A stretch of 53,827 nucleotides of DNA from a bacterium (GCA_902812375.1 CADDZN010000001.1:1-53827), one strand, 5' to 3'; shown: positions 43,097-52,030, numbered from the stretch's first letter. Program-made: numbers and translations. The notes: generated by a model not told the origin, from the letters alone.

Positions 43097-43871
43097 TGTC
43101 TCCTTGTCCCGTTCGCTCAATCAATTCCTTCGCGACGTTCATGTATGCCTGCGCTCCAACCGAGGCAATGTCGTACAGAATTATTGGTTTGCCAAAGCTG
43201 GGCGCTTCTGCCAAGCGGATGTTTCGAGGGATGACACTGTTGAAAACCTTCGCGCCGAAGTACTCGCGCGCATCATCTGCTACCTGGCGCGACAGGTTCA
43301 ACCGGGAGTCGTACATGGTGAGTAGCACGCCGTCGATCCCCAAGCCTTCGTTCGCGCTGTGCTGAACTCTATGCACAGTGTTGAGAAGTTGGGACAGTCC
43401 TTCGAGCGCGTAGTATTCACACTGCACCGGAATCAGTAGTGCGTCGGCCGCCGCCAGCATGTTTATGGTGATTAGTCCCAAGGACGGCGGGCAGTCGATT
43501 ATCACGTAGTCATACCCAGCACGGAGTGACTCTACCGCCTGCCTCATCACATGTTCGCGGTCCGCTTTCTCGATCAGCTCCACCTCCGCTGCCGCCAGAT
43601 CCGGAGTTGCGCCGACCACGTCCAGCTTAGGGAATTGAATTCCGGCTTGCCTCGCGGATCCAAGATCGGAGTTGCCGACAAGTACATCATAGAGGGTTAG
43701 TGGGATGGCTTCTTTTTCAAGCCCCATCCCACTCGTAGCATTGCCTTGCGGATCGGCGTCGACAAGAAGAGTTCGTTGCTCCGCCGCAGCTAAGCTCGCC
43801 GCGAGATTAACGGCCGTGGTCGTCTTGCCGACTCCGCCCTTCTGATTAGCGATTGCGATGATGCGCGCCAC
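43083..43871 (-). CDS. parA: Chromosome partitioning ATPase ParA
   Basis: A 262-residue ParA/Soj ATPase with the deviant Walker A KGGVGKTT, the second lysine in IANQKGG, and the DCPPSLGL motif. It moves ParB-parS complexes to segregate the origin. The likely start is GTG 43871 ([10 protein letters not shown]); there is no strong ribosome site. Two parS-like sequences lie 49-89 bases upstream. Confidence 0.95.
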   Translation of the reverse strand: MARIIAIANQKGGVGKTTTAVNLAASLAAAEQRTLLVDADPQGNATSGMGLEKEAIPLTLYDVLVGNSDLGSARQAGIQFPKLDVVGATPDLAAAEVELIEKADREHVMRQAVESLRAGYDYVIIDCPPSLGLITINMLAAADALLIPVQCEYYALEGLSQLLNTVHRVQHSANEGLGIDGVLLTMYDSRLNLSRQVADDAREYFGAKVFNSVIPRNIRLAEAPSFGKPIILYDIASVGAQAYMNVAKELIERTGQGDNGGR

Positions 43872-43919
43872 TGAGTACCGGTGGGGGTCCGGCGCTTAAT
43901 CTATTGAGACCCGCCACGA

Positions 43920-43935
43920 CTTTCCACGTGGAACT
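43920..43935. promoter_or_regulatory. parS-like site 1
   Basis: Contains the perfect 12-bp palindrome TTCCACGTGGAA (43922-43933). It matches 13 of 16 positions of a TGTTCCACGTGGAACA-type variant of the parS consensus TGTTTCACGTGAAACA. It lies 49 bases upstream of the parA start, a common location for parS. Confidence 0.65.
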
Positions 43936-43944
43936 CTATGGGGA

Positions 43945-43960
43945 TGTTCTACATGGAAAC
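43945..43960. promoter_or_regulatory. parS-like site 2
   Basis: TGTTCTACATGGAAAC matches 12 of 16 positions of the same parS variant and lies 10 bases from site 1. Two sites this close are plausible as a ParB loading cluster. Confidence 0.5.
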
Positions 43961-43979
43961 TCGCTTCTGAAGCGGAAGT

Positions 43980-44699
43980 CTACTGGCCCGGGAGGAACCG
44001 CCAGCGTGTGGCCACCTCAACTGAGAGATTTTGTTCACCAGGGTTTATCGGAGTTTCAGCAGCGGCGCTAGTGGCTCCCCGGAGCATGACCATGGGTCGA
44101 GGCGGCGGGGGCGCGTAAGACCCAATATTGATCTCGAGTAGAGTTCCGAGGGTTCCGTGGGCGGCGCGTGCGGCGGCCTCGGCGTCAGCCCGTGCATTCT
44201 CGATAGCTACAGCGATCGCGCTGCGCCGAGCGGCTTCGGTACTCGAAGAGTAGAACTGAAGAGACGTAATCATGTTCGCCCCATGTGCGAGGGCGGCATC
44301 TATGATTGCTCCGACCTGGTTGAGCTTTCGGACGTCAACCAGGATGGTATTCGTCACGTTGTAGCCGACTATTACTGGGTCCTTTCCCTCTTGGTAACGC
44401 TGCTCAGGGTAGACATTATAATTGATAGTAGAAAGCTGATCGCTCGTAAGGCCAAGCGCCCGTAAAGCTGCAAATACCGACTGCTGCTTTGCCGCGTTCT
44501 CCGATGCGGCCGCCGCCGCCGTCGTTGCCCGAGTCTGGACACTAACCTGAATTGTTGCACGGTCGGGAGAAACTTTGACCTCACCTCGACCGACTACCGC
44601 AATCTGCGGCGGGCCACTTACCGGCGGGATGTTGTCCTGTGCCTGGGATGATACTGGCGCCAAAATCGAGCCAATTAGTAGCAGAAATCGTATTTGCAT
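43980..44699 (-). CDS. SIMPL-domain exported protein
   Basis: A 239-residue SIMPL (DUF541) protein. A signal peptide ends near SSQAQ, so it is exported. The start of the domain is IAVVGRGEVKVSPDRATIQVSV, the typical oscillating-hydrophobic beta strand pattern, and YSSSTEAARRSAIAVAIENARADAEAAA follows in the middle. SIMPL proteins are periplasmic or lipoprotein-like; the family function is poorly known. A weak ribosome site (AAAGG) precedes the ATG. It lies between the Kir-type channel gene and parA, separated from parA by the parS-like sites. Confidence 0.88.
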   Translation of the reverse strand: MQIRFLLLIGSILAPVSSQAQDNIPPVSGPPQIAVVGRGEVKVSPDRATIQVSVQTRATTAAAAASENAAKQQSVFAALRALGLTSDQLSTINYNVYPEQRYQEGKDPVIVGYNVTNTILVDVRKLNQVGAIIDAALAHGANMITSLQFYSSSTEAARRSAIAVAIENARADAEAAARAAHGTLGTLLEINIGSYAPPPPRPMVMLRGATSAAAETPINPGEQNLSVEVATRWRFLPGQ

Positions 44700-44763
44700 T
44701 GCCTTTCTCGATGTGAGAGTTTGTACCAGTAGACGCTAGCAACGCTCATTCGTGCACACCGTG

Positions 44764-45699
44764 TCAGGGCGTTGCCGTTTCGATGTCATGAATACGGGTG
44801 AGATTCATGCCAACTATGCCGTCAGCCTTCGTTCGCACGAACATGTTCGCGAACTTCGCGCCCCAGACGATCTCATCCGCCTTATACGAGGATCTCGAGT
44901 GAACGACCTGTGACAAAGTTTCGTCCGTCCCAGTGAGAAGGATCAAAATCTCCGCGTCCGCTTTCCGAAGATCTTCAGCCGTCAATCCCCACATGGGGCT
45001 CGCGGGGTCAATCGGATGAACCACCGTCCAGCTCAGCGCGAAAAAGACAACGCGTTGTCGCTCCAGGGGCAGATCGTGGAATTTCCGAACAGTGGTGCTG
45101 CCGATCCGTTCCATCTTGGTGAGAATTACCTGGATCTGGACCTCGATCAGTTGGCTGCTACGTGCGTTGGCGATCCTGAATTCGAGGGCGGTTCCCCCAC
45201 GATAAGGCGCGACCACTGCGTTACGGCTGTAGATAATTCTCGCTGATGGCCTCGAGAACCTGCTGAAAATTACGCCCGTTGCCAACGCGATGCCCAAAAT
45301 GTTAAGTAGCGCTTCTATCGTGACGAGAGTATTGGCTGCAACTCCAACCGGGATGATGTTTCCGTATCCAATCGTGGCAAATGAATCGACACTGAAAAAG
45401 AATGCGCGATAGAACGGCTGGTTGATGAAACTGCCGGGGTTCGACTGCAACGCTTCCGGTCCACAAAGCAGGAAGGCGCCCGCAAACAGCGCGTTTACGA
45501 TGATGTACGAGGCGGTGATGAAGCCGAGGAACTGTGGCCACGAGATTCGCAGAAGCCAGTGGTAGAGACTGAGTGAAGAGAGAGGATTCAAACCTTCACG
45601 GACTACGTTGAAGCTTCCGTCTCTATTCAGCAGACGTTGCTGTGCCCCTCTCGCGACTTCGGTCCCAAAGCCGAGGTCCTTGAACTCCTCTTCGGCCAC
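44764..45699 (-). CDS. Inward-rectifier (KirBac-type) potassium channel
   Basis: From GTG 45699 this is a 311-residue channel. It has an amphipathic slide helix region (LYHWLLRISWPQFLG), TM1, a pore helix with the K+ filter TIGYGN, TM2, and a large C-terminal cytoplasmic domain of Kir type with MERIGSTTVRKFHDLPL and WTVVHPI motifs. In KirBac proteins this domain gates the pore. No ATG gives a normal length: TTG 45750 and TTG 45861 are alternatives, but the last would overlap the divergent EamA gene. It lies between the EamA and SIMPL genes. Confidence 0.9.
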   Translation of the reverse strand: MAEEEFKDLGFGTEVARGAQQRLLNRDGSFNVVREGLNPLSSLSLYHWLLRISWPQFLGFITASYIIVNALFAGAFLLCGPEALQSNPGSFINQPFYRAFFFSVDSFATIGYGNIIPVGVAANTLVTIEALLNILGIALATGVIFSRFSRPSARIIYSRNAVVAPYRGGTALEFRIANARSSQLIEVQIQVILTKMERIGSTTVRKFHDLPLERQRVVFFALSWTVVHPIDPASPMWGLTAEDLRKADAEILILLTGTDETLSQVVHSRSSYKADEIVWGAKFANMFVRTKADGIVGMNLTRIHDIETATP

Positions 45700-45827
45700 T
45701 CGTGGAGCGGGAGCTGATTGATCGGTGAATGTTGGTGAGCTCAGAGCCAAGTACCGGAGCAAGCTGGATGTGGACGGTCTCTGGCCGAAAAATGGCCACC
45801 TTTCCGAGGCAACGCTACATTGCTGCG

Positions 45828-46727
45828 ATGGAATTCCCGGGCAGCTCTCCCCACCGCGCAACGTTGTCGATCGTTGTGTCGGCCTTCTGTTTCGGATCGA
45901 TCTCTGTATTGACCGTTCTCCTCACGAGCAACGGTGTTTCTCTGCTGACGGCAATGACATGGAGGTACGTACTTGCCGGGTTGGTCCTCTTCGTATTCGT
46001 CGGGGTTCGTCCGATTCAATCGTTATCGAAGCGCCGCTTGGCAGGTCTTTTTTGGATTGGCGGAGTCGGGCAAGCACTTATCACTTATACCAGCCTGCAC
46101 GCGCTCGAGTATATACCGGTTGGCCCGCTTGCGTTCCTTTTTTATACCTACCCGGCGTGGGTGGCGCTCCTCGCAGCCATACGTAAAACAGAAAGACTCA
46201 CGCTCGTACGGATCATCGCCCTGACACTCGCGCTCGTCGGTGTGTCAGCAATGATTGGTGCTCCGCCATCTGGCACGCTCGACCCGAGGGGAATAGTGCT
46301 TGCCTTGGCGTCGGCTATGCTCTACGCCGTTTATCTTCCTTCGCTTGGATATCTACAAGCGTCTATTCCCGCGGCTGTCTCCACGCTCTTGGTTATTCTC
46401 GGTGCGGCAACTTCATTTCTCGCGACCTCAGTGTTCATGCGGGAGTTCCACGTTCCGAAGGGTGCGTCCGCATGGACGAACATTCTGCTCCTCGCTCTCG
46501 TTTCGACGGTCCTCGCGTTTTTCGCCCTCATAAGAGGACTTGCTCGACTCGGGCCAGTCAGAACTTCGATAATCGCCACGATTGAACCGTTCTTCACCGC
46601 GATTCTTGGCGCGGCAATTTTAGGAAACCGGCTCACTAACGCAACGGCATTTGGCGGAGCGCTCATTGCATCGGCAGTGCTGCTCATCCAATGGAGCTCC
46701 GCGCGTCGTGAGGCTGCTACGGCTTAG
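45828..46727 (+). CDS. EamA/DMT-family transporter
   Basis: A 299-residue permease with about ten transmembrane helices and two EamA repeats. It starts around SIVVSAFCFGSISVLTVLL, and the second repeat begins GIVLALASAMLYAVY. The family exports metabolites such as amino acids; the substrate is unknown. I placed the start at ATG 45828, just before TM1; ATG 45792 or 45729 would add a polar stretch. There is no clear ribosome site. It ends with an 11-base overlap with convergent mnmG. Confidence 0.87.
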   Translation: MEFPGSSPHRATLSIVVSAFCFGSISVLTVLLTSNGVSLLTAMTWRYVLAGLVLFVFVGVRPIQSLSKRRLAGLFWIGGVGQALITYTSLHALEYIPVGPLAFLFYTYPAWVALLAAIRKTERLTLVRIIALTLALVGVSAMIGAPPSGTLDPRGIVLALASAMLYAVYLPSLGYLQASIPAAVSTLLVILGAATSFLATSVFMREFHVPKGASAWTNILLLALVSTVLAFFALIRGLARLGPVRTSIIATIEPFFTAILGAAILGNRLTNATAFGGALIASAVLLIQWSSARREAATA

Positions 46728-48645
46728 CGGACAATCTTCGCCGACGCTCTATCTCGATAACGAGATTCTGAAGATCGCTGGGGCTTACGCCAGGGATTCT
46801 GGAAGCTTGTGCAAGAGAGCGTGGTCGCAAGGCCGCAAGTTTCTGCCGCGCCTCGAATGAGAGCGATTGCATATCAGCGTACGCGAGATCGGAGTCGAGG
46901 GAAAAATCTCCCATGCGACGCATTCGATCGGCTTGGGCTCTCTCGCGCTCGAAGTACCCAGCGTACTTGATCTCCAGGTCCGCAGTAATCAGAGCCTCTC
47001 GATCCAGCTCGGCGCCGACACCGGCTGCATGGAATAGTGCTTCGAGTGAAACCTCCTGTCTGCGCGCGACTTCGGCGATCCTAACCGATTGAGAGAGACC
47101 CGTGCTCCCTGACGCGGACAGAATAGGTTGCGCCTCTAGGGGCCGAATGCTCTCGCTGTCCGCCAGACGCAGAGCTCTGTCCTCGTCGCGCAATCTGGTC
47201 TCGATGATTTCTTCCTCACCCCCGGAATAGAGGCCGAGCTTCAATCCGATGGGGCCCAGGCGTCGGAGTGCATTGTCCTGTCGGACAGTCAGCCTGAACT
47301 CAGAACGCGAAGTAAAGAGGCGGTACGGTTCATCGACCCCGCGAGTCACGAGGTCATCGACGAGGACGCCAACATAAGACGTCTCGCGGCCAAGTATTAA
47401 TGGCTGCCTTTCCAGGGAAGCCAGTGCAGCGTTGAGGCCCGCGAGGAGTCCCTGCCCCGCCGCTTCCTCATATCCTGTGGTTCCGTTGATCTGCCCGGCG
47501 AAATAGAGTCCGGGGAGTGTCTTTACCTGAAGGGATGCGTCGAGTTGCGTGGGTGGGTAATAATCATATTCAATCGCGTAGCCTGCTCGGTTCATTCTGA
47601 CGTCGGCCAATCCACGGATGGAGCGCAGTATCTCGAGCTGCACGTCTGCCGGCAGCGATGTGGACAGCCCGTTCACATATAACTCGGCGGTGTCGTGCCC
47701 CTCCGGCTCGAGAAAGATCTGATGCCGCTCAGCGTCCGGGAATTTGACGACCTTGTCCTCAACCGACGGACAATATCGCGGGCCACGAGACGCGATTGCT
47801 CCGCCATACATTGCGGATTTAGCGATGTTGTCCTTGATGATCTTCTTTCCAGCGTTCTCCAGAAAGGTGATCCAGCAGGGTAACTGTGGCGGGTGCCTGA
47901 GATCAGGGTCCCCAGCTCTCTTCGATTTCCAGAAGTGAGACCACGAGTAATCGAACTGCTCGATTTCACTTTCCTGGCGCTCCAGCAGGGAAAAATCGAC
48001 CGATCGCCCATCGATGCGAGGAGGAGTTCCGGTCTTGAATCTCGCGACTGTGAGGCCCGCCTGCTCCAATTGCTCGGCTAGATGAGTCGTGGCACTTTCA
48101 CCCGCCCGGCCGCCGGCAACACGAGTTTCCGTTCCGATGTGGATTCTGCCCCGCAAAAAAGTACCGGTCGTCACAACCACGGCTTTTGCACCGAAGCGCC
48201 GACCCTCGAGAGTCTCGACTCCGATGACACGCGACTGGTTTGCCAGCATCAGCCGTACAACGGTCGCTTGGATCGTTTGGAGGCGAGTGTGATGTTCGAG
48301 CAGAGCTCTCACTGAGCGACGATACAGTCCACGATCGCACTGAGCACGCGGCGCCCAAACGGCTGGACCCTTGCTCCGATTAAGCATGCGGAACTGAACC
48401 ATCGCGAGGTCAGTGGCTCGTCCCATCAGACCGCCGAGCGCATCGACTTCTCGTACGACAGTGCCCTTCGCAATTCCGCCGATCGCGGGATTGCACGACA
48501 TCTGCCCTATGGTTTCGAGCGAACTCGTAAGGAGTCCAACCGTGGCCCCGGTGCGCGCCGCGGCTACGGCTGCCTCAGTTCCTGCATGCCCGCCGCCAAT
48601 TACCACGACATCGAACGCGGCCTCGAATTTTGTAGACTGCAGCAT
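46717..48645 (-). CDS. mnmG: tRNA uridine 5-carboxymethylaminomethyl modification enzyme MnmG
   Basis: A 642-residue MnmG/GidA. The FAD motif is DVVVIGGGHAGTEAAVAAAR, followed by the GNPAIGG-type motif SCNPAIGGIAKG, ATTHLAEQL, and a C-terminal helical domain that binds MnmE. With MnmE it makes cmnm5U34 in tRNAs. The ATG has no ribosome site, but a TATCTT hexamer lies exactly 6 bases upstream, suggesting a leaderless transcript. It stands alone: mnmE is about 24 kb away and rsmG is not nearby. Converges with EamA, overlapping by 11 bases. Confidence 0.97.
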   Translation of the reverse strand: MLQSTKFEAAFDVVVIGGGHAGTEAAVAAARTGATVGLLTSSLETIGQMSCNPAIGGIAKGTVVREVDALGGLMGRATDLAMVQFRMLNRSKGPAVWAPRAQCDRGLYRRSVRALLEHHTRLQTIQATVVRLMLANQSRVIGVETLEGRRFGAKAVVVTTGTFLRGRIHIGTETRVAGGRAGESATTHLAEQLEQAGLTVARFKTGTPPRIDGRSVDFSLLERQESEIEQFDYSWSHFWKSKRAGDPDLRHPPQLPCWITFLENAGKKIIKDNIAKSAMYGGAIASRGPRYCPSVEDKVVKFPDAERHQIFLEPEGHDTAELYVNGLSTSLPADVQLEILRSIRGLADVRMNRAGYAIEYDYYPPTQLDASLQVKTLPGLYFAGQINGTTGYEEAAGQGLLAGLNAALASLERQPLILGRETSYVGVLVDDLVTRGVDEPYRLFTSRSEFRLTVRQDNALRRLGPIGLKLGLYSGGEEEIIETRLRDEDRALRLADSESIRPLEAQPILSASGSTGLSQSVRIAEVARRQEVSLEALFHAAGVGAELDREALITADLEIKYAGYFERERAQADRMRRMGDFSLDSDLAYADMQSLSFEARQKLAALRPRSLAQASRIPGVSPSDLQNLVIEIERRRRLSAKP

Positions 48646-48728
48646 ACATTAAAGATAAGAAGGAGTGCGCGCAGGAAGACGCCTGTGAGCACACCCCTGT
48701 TAGTTAGCTTCTAATCGAACCCCCCTTA

Positions 48729-49028
48729 ATGCCGGTCGAACTCACTCATGGCCGCCCAGTCGTTTTGGTTCGGAAGAGCGCGTACGAGCGCAGCGACATA
48801 CTCCGGCAAGCGCTCGACGAACGGTATAGCCTAACACCGGACGAGTTCGTGGTCGAAGGCGGGCTCGTTTGTATCGGTCCCTTACCGTCCGATGACCTGC
48901 TCTCCGATTTGATCAGTGAACTCGAGCAAAACGGCCTCGTCTATTTCGACGATTTTTTCGACCTGAGCGGGAACTGGCCGGAATGGCTCACACTTTATGC
49001 TCGAGCCGACAACGACCGAAGGAGTTAG
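48729..49028 (+). CDS. Small conserved-looking unknown protein, 99 residues
   Basis: A 99-codon frame with GC-rich third positions similar to neighbouring genes, beginning MPVELTHGRPVVLVRKSAYE. It has no signal peptide or membrane helix, is acidic in its second half (VYFDDFFDLSGNWPEW) and has no recognised domain. There is no obvious ribosome site. It is divergent from mnmG and overlaps the end of nfeD by 4 bases. It is probably real but unproven. Confidence 0.6.
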   Translation: MPVELTHGRPVVLVRKSAYERSDILRQALDERYSLTPDEFVVEGGLVCIGPLPSDDLLSDLISELEQNGLVYFDDFFDLSGNWPEWLTLYARADNDRRS

Positions 49029-49558
49029 AGTCGTTGCTCAACGACTGTCCATTCCTCGACGAATGCCACCCCGTTCTCAATCCTGTCGATTACGACCTCG
49101 GAGCCCACCGGAAGAGATTTCGCACTCAACGCGCGGGCCGGAGCCCTGAGCGTTTTGCCAAAGTAATCGTAGGATATTTCGCCCTGCCCCGCTGGCGTGA
49201 TCTCTACTGATACCATAGCAAACTGCCCTTGAATATCCTCGGCATCGAGTGACTCGGGGGGACCTCCACGCAAGGCCCATCGAGCGAGAAGAACGATCAT
49301 TCCGGTGGTGGCGAGCAGCCCGCTAGTCACGGCGATCAGGATTATCGCCAAGGCAGACATCGTGGTGCGATGCACCAGCGGGTAACCAACCGCACCGAAA
49401 GCGACCGCGAACGCGGCAATCGAAGGAACGTTGAAGTACGGTGATGGAGCACGCGAACGATCTCGCCGCGTGTACTCGATGCCGTGCAACATGGCGAATA
49501 CCGCCAGGATGAGGCCGACGATGAAAGCGGCAAGAAATAGTATGTGAAGCTTCGTCAC
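49025..49558 (-). CDS. NfeD-family membrane protein
   Basis: A 177-residue protein with about three transmembrane helices (N-terminal LFLAAFIVGLILAVFAML, then two further) and a C-terminal OB-fold (about 105-175) with the NfeD pattern GQGEISYDYFGKTLRAPARAL. NfeD proteins often pair with slipins or membrane proteases; no slipin gene is next to it here. The likely start is GTG 49558. It ends by overlapping the small unknown gene by 4 bases. Confidence 0.85.
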   Translation of the reverse strand: MTKLHILFLAAFIVGLILAVFAMLHGIEYTRRDRSRAPSPYFNVPSIAAFAVAFGAVGYPLVHRTTMSALAIILIAVTSGLLATTGMIVLLARWALRGGPPESLDAEDIQGQFAMVSVEITPAGQGEISYDYFGKTLRAPARALSAKSLPVGSEVVIDRIENGVAFVEEWTVVEQRL

Positions 49559-49598
49559 GGCACCGAACCGAAGCTTCCGGCTAGACTGCGGTTAGCGA

Positions 49599-50507
49599 TC
49601 AAGAGCCCAGATATTTTCTAAACCACGCTATCGTCGCCGGCCATGCCGCGCGAGCGGCCGCCAAGTTGGCGCCTTCCATCCCGGATTGTTGCCTTAAAAA
49701 GCCGTGCCCCGCGCCGGGATAAATGACGTATTCGTATGTGCGGCCGAGCGCTCGCAACGCAGAATCGGCGGGCGGAATAGTAGCATCTACTCGGGCATCG
49801 TTTCCGCCGTAAAGTCCGAGCACAGGAGCGCGCACTGAAACGAGCTCGGACGTTGGAGGTGAAGTGCCGTAATACACCACTGACGCACTGAGTGACGGCG
49901 AATGGACTGCATGGGCGAAAGAAACTCCGCCTCCCCAGCAAAAGCCAACGATTCCGTACTTCTTCTCCGCTGCGGGCAACGATATCCCGTACTGAGCGAC
50001 AGCGTCAAGCTGTCTTTGAATGCGTGCCGGATCCAGCGTTCTGATTGCGGCAACCGCCAAGGGTGCCAGCACGCTGTCTGGTCCCTCTGGAAGGTTCTTC
50101 ATGGTTAGTAAGTCAGGCGCTATCGCTATAAAGCCATCTGCCGCGAGTTGATCGGCTACGCTCCGAATCCACGTTGACAGTCCGAAAATCTCATGGACAA
50201 CGAGCACGACCGGCGCCTTTGTGCTGCGCTCCGGATAAACGATCCAGGAGCGCACACTGTCGCCTTCGCTCGTGTGAATCATCGCCCACTCTCCGTGCCG
50301 GGGGGATTTATCCAGGCGGGAAAGAGCCCCCGCGGCATCTGGAGGCAATCCCCGGATCTCAGGAATGCGTGTGTTGCTGGCGGAAGTCGAGGATGCTGCA
50401 TGGTCCGCGGCCGAATGCGAATCTGATTCGGGTATAGTCTTGCTGGTAGTGCAAGCCAGCGCGAGCAACACAACCAGACAGGGTACGCAGATGCTTCGAG
50501 GACTCAT
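49599..50507 (-). CDS. Exported dienelactone-hydrolase-family protein
   Basis: A 302-residue alpha/beta hydrolase with a lipoprotein-like signal (ALAC, Cys19). The DLH nucleophile Cys190 lies in VGFCWGGG, an Asp lies in GGNDARVD and a His in GAGHGF, giving the Cys-Asp-His triad of the family. Dienelactone hydrolases act on small lactones or esters; its substrate is unknown, and the gene neighbourhood gives no hint. It follows the YheT-like hydrolase gene on the same strand. Confidence 0.88.
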   Translation of the reverse strand: MSPRSICVPCLVVLLALACTTSKTIPESDSHSAADHAASSTSASNTRIPEIRGLPPDAAGALSRLDKSPRHGEWAMIHTSEGDSVRSWIVYPERSTKAPVVLVVHEIFGLSTWIRSVADQLAADGFIAIAPDLLTMKNLPEGPDSVLAPLAVAAIRTLDPARIQRQLDAVAQYGISLPAAEKKYGIVGFCWGGGVSFAHAVHSPSLSASVVYYGTSPPTSELVSVRAPVLGLYGGNDARVDATIPPADSALRALGRTYEYVIYPGAGHGFLRQQSGMEGANLAAARAAWPATIAWFRKYLGS

Positions 50508-50531
50508 GTTTCCCTCCAGTTTCGCTTGCTT

Positions 50532-51539
50532 TTACGAAGGTGACCGCCGCGCAACTGCTTGGGCGAATCGCTTGGCAAGAAATTCTCCCACTCGGTGTTC
50601 AGCATAATAGTATGGGCGCCAAGGGACAGAACCGCTAACGAATCCGGCGTGACCTCCTCTCGCAACAAAGTCTACCTCGAGCGCGGGATTGGCGGCTGCC
50701 ACCTCGCGAACTTCCTCGAGCACCACTGGCGGAAGCATCGGGTCGTCAATGGCGCTAAATAGTAGCGTATTGAGTCTAATCTCCTTTAAATACCGCAAAG
50801 AGCTTGAGCGTTCATAATAGTCCCGCGCGTCGCTGAAGCCGTGAAGTGGCGCGGTGATCAGGTTATCAAAGTCCTCCAAGGTGCGCAGCGAAGCGATCTC
50901 CTCTGGCGCGGCCAAGCCTGGAAAACGTTTCGCCTTTTGTGCCGCCTTCCGCTTGAGTGAATGAAGGAAAAAGCGCTGATAGATTTTCGAGAAACCCTGA
51001 TTGATTCGTTTTGAGGAGCGTCCTAGGTCAAACGGCACAGAGATAGCCGCCGCGGCCTTTACGCTCTGCGGAAGATCATCACCCCGCTCCCCGAGAAACT
51101 TCAACAGCGCATTTCCGCCCAGCGATACTCCTACCAAGGCAAGTGGAGAAGACGGGAACTCGGTCGCAATCCGGTCCAGTACGAAGGCAATATCGTCGGT
51201 TTCGCCAGAGTGATAAAATCGGCGGGCTCGATTGATCTCGGAGCCACAGGACCGAAAAATGAGGAGATCGGCACCCCAGCCTCGTCGGGCAGCTTCATTC
51301 AATAATGCCTGGGCGTAATGCGACCGGACGCCCCCCTCGAGGCCGTGCAGCAGCAAAAGACGCGGTGTCAATGACCCGGCAGCGAGGCGGTGTAGCTCGA
51401 GGAAGTCGCTATCAGGAGTATCCCACCGCTCGAGGCTCGTCGGAGCCGCTCGTTGTCGCCTGAACAGCTTTCCCCACAACGTCTGCAGATGACCGCCGGG
51501 AATCCACCAAGCGGGCGAATAGATTACGTCGCGAGCCAT
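50532..51539 (-). CDS. YheT-family alpha/beta hydrolase
   Basis: A 335-residue cytoplasmic hydrolase of the YheT/Emb8 family, with the diagnostic GGHLQTLWG near the N-terminus, LLLHGLEGG, the nucleophile serine in GVSLGGN, an Asp in DDPMLPP and the final His in GGHAGFV. YheT proteins are predicted esterases of unknown substrate. It is the first of two adjacent hydrolase genes, 24 bases from the dienelactone-hydrolase gene. No ribosome site is clear. Confidence 0.9.
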   Translation of the reverse strand: MARDVIYSPAWWIPGGHLQTLWGKLFRRQRAAPTSLERWDTPDSDFLELHRLAAGSLTPRLLLLHGLEGGVRSHYAQALLNEAARRGWGADLLIFRSCGSEINRARRFYHSGETDDIAFVLDRIATEFPSSPLALVGVSLGGNALLKFLGERGDDLPQSVKAAAAISVPFDLGRSSKRINQGFSKIYQRFFLHSLKRKAAQKAKRFPGLAAPEEIASLRTLEDFDNLITAPLHGFSDARDYYERSSSLRYLKEIRLNTLLFSAIDDPMLPPVVLEEVREVAAANPALEVDFVARGGHAGFVSGSVPWRPYYYAEHRVGEFLAKRFAQAVARRSPS

Positions 51540-51601
51540 GAGTTGGGACGAATTCAGAGCAAGTTATCTTCCCTTGCTCCGCAGTTGCTGGAGGAACGAG
51601 C

Positions 51602-51949
51602 TTGGAAATTCAGATTTTTGGAATCAAGAAGAGCGCCGATACGCGAAAGGCTCTCCGTTTTTTCTCGGAACGCAGAGTGAAAACCCATTTCGTTGATCTC
51701 ATGGAAAGGCCTGCATCTCTCGGTGAGCTCAGAAGATTCGCCCAAAGATTCGGTGCCATATCTCTGGTCGATAGAGATTCCAGAAGATTTGGTGAGCTCG
51801 GCTTGCGCTATTCTCAACTCTCCGATGACCGGTGGCTCAACAAACTAAGCGAAGAGCCCTTATTGCTGAGAATGCCGCTCGTTCGAAACGGCAACCACTT
51901 AACCATTGGGTCAGACGAGAGCACATGGAAGAAGTGGCTCCAGACATAG
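51602..51949 (+). CDS. ArsC/YffB-like protein without the catalytic cysteine
   Basis: A 115-residue thioredoxin-fold ArsC-family protein. The usual GIKxCxT motif reads GIKKSADTRKA here, with Ser11 in the position of the catalytic cysteine. The rest fits: a VDLMERPASLGELRRF stretch and a conserved RMPLVRNG near the C-terminus. It cannot act as a normal Cys-based reductase; a binding or regulatory role, as with Spx, is possible. Strong GGAGG ribosome site 7 bases before a TTG start. Divergent from the YheT gene; serA follows on the same strand. Confidence 0.85.
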   Translation: MEIQIFGIKKSADTRKALRFFSERRVKTHFVDLMERPASLGELRRFAQRFGAISLVDRDSRRFGELGLRYSQLSDDRWLNKLSEEPLLLRMPLVRNGNHLTIGSDESTWKKWLQT

Positions 51950-52030
51950 CAGACTACTCGCTTGTGGCTCGGAGCGGAGTCAGGCGATATTGCATTTCCG
52001 CTTGTCCCGCCTAACCAAACCAGAAAAACA

